DNA of 7,203 nucleotides from Haloferacaceae archaeon (GTDB taxonomy: Archaea > Halobacteriota > Halobacteria > Halobacteriales > Haloferacaceae): the NCBI GenBank assembly GCA_003554115.1, contig PWFE01000054.1:1-7203 (forward strand), written 5' to 3'. The stretch's first letter is position 1. Every line of letters begins with the position of its first letter. The notes beneath the pieces were generated by a model. It did no database searches. It was not told the origin of the DNA and worked only from the letters and a program-made list of their open reading frames with translations. This document shows, piece by piece, positions 5,667 through 7,203 of this stretch. Position numbers and translations under genes: made by a program.

Positions 5667-5692
5667 TGTTTTTCATTCTCCGGCGAAAAACA
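5667..5692. repeat. Inverted repeat just upstream of serB
   Basis: TGTTTTTC (5667-5674) and GAAAAACA (5685-5692) are perfect 8-bp arms around a 10-bp spacer, ending 7 bases before the serB ATG. The arms resemble those in front of ilvE (GTTYTT ... AARAAC). The T-run at 5669-5673 sits where a TATA box for a leaderless serB would be expected; other TATA-like candidates are ACTAAAA (5655-5661) and TTTATC (5598-5603). No Shine-Dalgarno is visible. A regulator bound here would cover the start of transcription. The rest of the 220-bp serA-serB gap shows only AGTAACCA and AGTAAACCA at 5611 and 5622, 11 bases apart. Confidence 0.5.
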
Positions 5693-5699
5693 GCATTCA

Positions 5700-6353
5700 A
5701 TGAGCCTCATTGCGTTCGATTTCGATGGCACGCTGTCGGACTCGGAGATGACCGTCCTGCTCGGCGAAAAGCTCGGCGTCGACGACGAGATGGCCGACAT
5801 CACAGAGAAAGCGATGAACAACGAGATCAGCTACGCCGAGAGCCTCCGGAGCCGGGCGAAACTCCTCGACGGTCTTTCGGAGGCTGACGCCGAGGACGCC
5901 TACAGCAACGTGGAACTCCGGCCTGACGCCGCAACCCTGATCGACCGCCTGCGCGAGGCGGGCCACACGGTCGCCATCTTCACGGGTGGCTTTGAGCGCG
6001 GTGTCCAGCGCGCCCTGGAGGCTGATGGGACCGAGGTCGACCGCATCGTGGCGAACCGACTGCCCATCGAAGACGGCGAACTCACCGGCGAGGTCGAGGG
6101 ACCGCTGATCGAGGGGACGAAAGACGACCAGCTGGAGGAACTGGCGGCGGAGCTTGGCGTCGAGATGAGCGAGACAGTCGCGGTTGGCGACGGCGCGAAC
6201 GATCTGCCGATGCTGGAGGTCGCTGGCCTCGCGGTTGGCTTCGAGCCGAAACCAGCCGTCGAGCCGTCGTGTGACGAAGTGGTCTCGACGATGGCCGAGT
6301 TGGCGACGCTGTTAGAGGGCCGGGGCGTCCTGGCGGCTGCGGTCGACGACTGA
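5700..6353 (+). CDS. serB: Phosphoserine phosphatase (HAD superfamily)
   Basis: Hydrolyses O-phosphoserine to serine, the last step of the phosphorylated serine pathway. The 217 residues contain all four HAD motifs: FDFDGTLSDSE (6-16) with nucleophile Asp7 and acid/base Asp9, IFTGGF (93-98) with Thr95, Lys141 in GTKDDQL (139-145), and VGDGANDLPML (162-172) with Mg-binding Asp164 and Asp168. Glu16 and Arg51 match positions that contact the substrate serine in archaeal SerB. Length agrees with the short archaeal form, which lacks an ACT domain. The divergent serA next door supports phosphoserine over other HAD substrates. The coding sequence looks richer in G+C than the ilvE-DUF502 part (43 of 60 bases at 5941-6000). 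The start at 5700 places the nucleophile at residue 7, as is normal. Confidence 0.93.
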   Translation: MSLIAFDFDGTLSDSEMTVLLGEKLGVDDEMADITEKAMNNEISYAESLRSRAKLLDGLSEADAEDAYSNVELRPDAATLIDRLREAGHTVAIFTGGFERGVQRALEADGTEVDRIVANRLPIEDGELTGEVEGPLIEGTKDDQLEELAAELGVEMSETVAVGDGANDLPMLEVAGLAVGFEPKPAVEPSCDEVVSTMAELATLLEGRGVLAAAVDD

Positions 6354-6354
6354 A

Positions 6355-6392
6355 CCCCTTTATTTCGTCTGCGCGATCCATTCGTTTTTATT
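6355..6392 (+). terminator. Probable serB transcription terminator
   Basis: Directly after the serB stop come CCCCTTTATTT (6355-6365) and, 19 bases later, TTTTTATT (6385-6392). Archaeal RNA polymerase terminates at T-runs on the non-template strand without needing a hairpin, and these are the only T-runs between serB and hef. Confidence 0.45.
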
Positions 6393-6521
6393 GATAGCTT
6401 CTGAGAGTCGGGTGTAGCGGGGTTTGGGGTAGTCTATGGGAGTCGCGAACATGTAGGGAGTGGGTGCGGGGGTGAGTGGGTTGCAGTCGAAGTCGACCGC
6501 TGAACTCCGTCGACGCCCAAT
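6360..6521 (-). other. Unassigned minus-strand reading frame, possible gene remnant
   Basis: The minus strand is open for 53 codons from just after a TGA (6524-6522) to a TAA (6362-6360). The only ATG is at 6452, giving 30 residues that start MFATPIDYPKPRYTRLSEAI. The upstream open part contains proline-rich text (NPLTPAPTPY). The last 30 codons read like a plausible protein C terminus, with Tyr, Trp, Lys and Glu and no low-complexity run. Against this are the lack of a promoter or ribosome site, the use of an ATA codon, and the C-rich strand, which favours Pro and Thr by itself. I do not recognise the sequence. It could be the decayed tail of a former gene, a micro-protein, or chance. Confidence 0.25.
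6401..6480 (+). other. G-rich tract with canonical G-quadruplex pattern
   Basis: Across these 80 bases the plus strand has 42 G and 8 C by my count. Eight runs of three or more G occur, at 6410, 6419, 6426, 6438, 6456, 6462, 6468 and 6478. The last four (6456-6480) fit the standard quadruplex rule: G3, 3 bases, G3, 3 bases, G5, 5 bases, G3. It lies between serB and hef, outside any convincing gene. Whether it folds in a high-salt cytoplasm rich in K+ is not shown here. Confidence 0.55.
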
Positions 6522-6531
6522 TCACGCCTGG

Positions 6532-6542
6532 CAACTCTTAAA
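6532..6542 (+). promoter_or_regulatory. hef core promoter
   Basis: CAACT (6532-6536) followed by CTTAAA (6537-6542) forms a BRE/TATA-like element centred about 28 bases before the ATG at 6568. No Shine-Dalgarno precedes the ATG (TATCGGCAA), so a leaderless transcript is predicted. It supports the chosen hef start. Confidence 0.5.
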
Positions 6543-6567
6543 GCCCACAGCGGCCAACTATCGGCAA

Positions 6568-7203
6568 ATGGCCGACTCAGAGGCATACGTCGACCACCCG
6601 ATGCTCGCCGCCGACTTCATCGAGCGTCGACTCTACCAGATCCAGTTGGCCGGCACCGCCCGCGATGGCCACACCCTCGTCTGTCTCCCGACTGGCCTCG
6701 GGAAAACGACCGTTAGTCTGCTGGTTACTGCCGAACGCCTCCACGAACAGGGCGGGAAAGCCCTCTTTTTGGCCCCGACCAAACCGCTGGTCGACCAGCA
6801 CGCCGACTTCTACCGGGAGGCCCTCCAGATCCCTGACGACGAGATCGTCGTTTTTACCGGCGATGTCCGGCCAGACGACCGCGCCGAACTCTGGGAGTCC
6901 GCGCGCGTCGTGATCGCCACCCCGCAGGTCGTCGAAAACGACCTAGTCGGTAACCGGATCTCGCTGGCCGACGTGACCCATCTCACCTTCGACGAGTGCC
7001 ATCGCGGCACCGGCGACTACGCCTACGTCTACATCGCCGAGCGATACCACGCCGACGCCGACCAGCCGCTCGTCACCGCGATGAGCGCCTCGCCCGGCGG
7101 GACAAAAGAAGAGATCCAGACCATCTGTGAGAACTTAGGCGTCGATACCGTCGAGGTGATGACCGACGACGACGCCGACGTTGACGACTACACCTACGAG
7201 ACC
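6568..7203 (+). CDS. hef: Hef helicase/nuclease, N-terminal part (FANCM/XPF-like)
   Basis: First 212 codons of the archaeal FANCM homologue, open at the window end. Hef unwinds and processes stalled replication forks and branched DNA; full-length euryarchaeal proteins also carry a C-terminal XPF-type nuclease and helix-hairpin-helix domain, which would lie beyond the window. The visible part is the first RecA-like domain of a superfamily 2 helicase: Q-like RRLYQIQLAG (20-29), Walker A PTGLGKTT (41-48, Lys46), motif Ia APTKPLV (69-75), Ib ATPQVV (117-122), Walker B DECH (142-145) and motif III MSASPG (172-177). The FDECHRGTGDYAYVYIAERY region closely resembles other haloarchaeal Hef proteins. 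The ATG at 6568 puts the short acidic start EAYVDHPML immediately before the Q motif. A helicase-only member cannot be excluded from this fragment. Confidence 0.9.
   Translation, partial: MADSEAYVDHPMLAADFIERRLYQIQLAGTARDGHTLVCLPTGLGKTTVSLLVTAERLHEQGGKALFLAPTKPLVDQHADFYREALQIPDDEIVVFTGDVRPDDRAELWESARVVIATPQVVENDLVGNRISLADVTHLTFDECHRGTGDYAYVYIAERYHADADQPLVTAMSASPGGTKEEIQTICENLGVDTVEVMTDDDADVDDYTYET

Noticed and set aside
1..7203. Search for a mobile element, CRISPR array, tRNA, toxin-antitoxin or defence island
   Set aside because: No regularly spaced repeats, cloverleaf, transposase or recombinase motif, or defence-type gene was seen; nearly all of the DNA is accounted for by core metabolic and repair genes.

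Overview
The window reads as chromosomal DNA of a halophilic archaeon (class Halobacteria). The proteins are rich in Asp and Glu, the G+C is moderately high, and the gene set is archaeal: a CTP-dependent riboflavin kinase fused to a winged helix, archaeal-type RibB, a Hef helicase, and short haloarchaeal zinc-finger and DUF502 proteins. Several genes have a TATA-like box about 27-33 bases before the ATG and no Shine-Dalgarno, the usual arrangement for leaderless haloarchaeal transcripts. The genus cannot be fixed from this sequence alone.

Layout: (1) 1-77, minus strand: start of a probable DUF2267 protein, cut by the window edge and divergent from ribK. (2) 249-1636, plus: ribK-ribB, a two-gene riboflavin/FMN operon joined by an ATGA overlap. 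(3) 1691-2635, plus: ilvE, branched-chain aminotransferase, with its own promoter. (4) 2636-2813: a gene-free stretch with a 15-bp palindrome, three 10-bp tandem units and a strong imperfect hairpin. (5) 2814-3026, plus: a 70-residue two-CxxC protein, ending one base from the end of a convergent DUF502 membrane protein (3028-3723, minus). (6) 3724-3892: A+T-rich, with two overlapping inverted repeats. (7) 3893-5479, minus, serA and 5700-6353, plus, serB: divergent first and last steps of phosphoserine-route serine synthesis. (8) 6354-6567: a T-rich terminator candidate, a very G-rich tract with a canonical G-quadruplex pattern, and an unassigned minus-strand reading frame. (9) 6568-7203, plus: N-terminal 212 codons of hef, cut by the window end.

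Functionally this is mostly core metabolism: flavin cofactor supply, branched-chain amino acid transamination and serine synthesis, followed by a fork-repair helicase. I see no mobile element, CRISPR array, rRNA or tRNA, and no evidence for a new multi-gene system. The parts not explained by known genes are intergenic: the ilvE/serB inverted repeats with similar arms, the ilvE 3' hairpin, the switch-like repeats after serA, and the G-rich block before hef.
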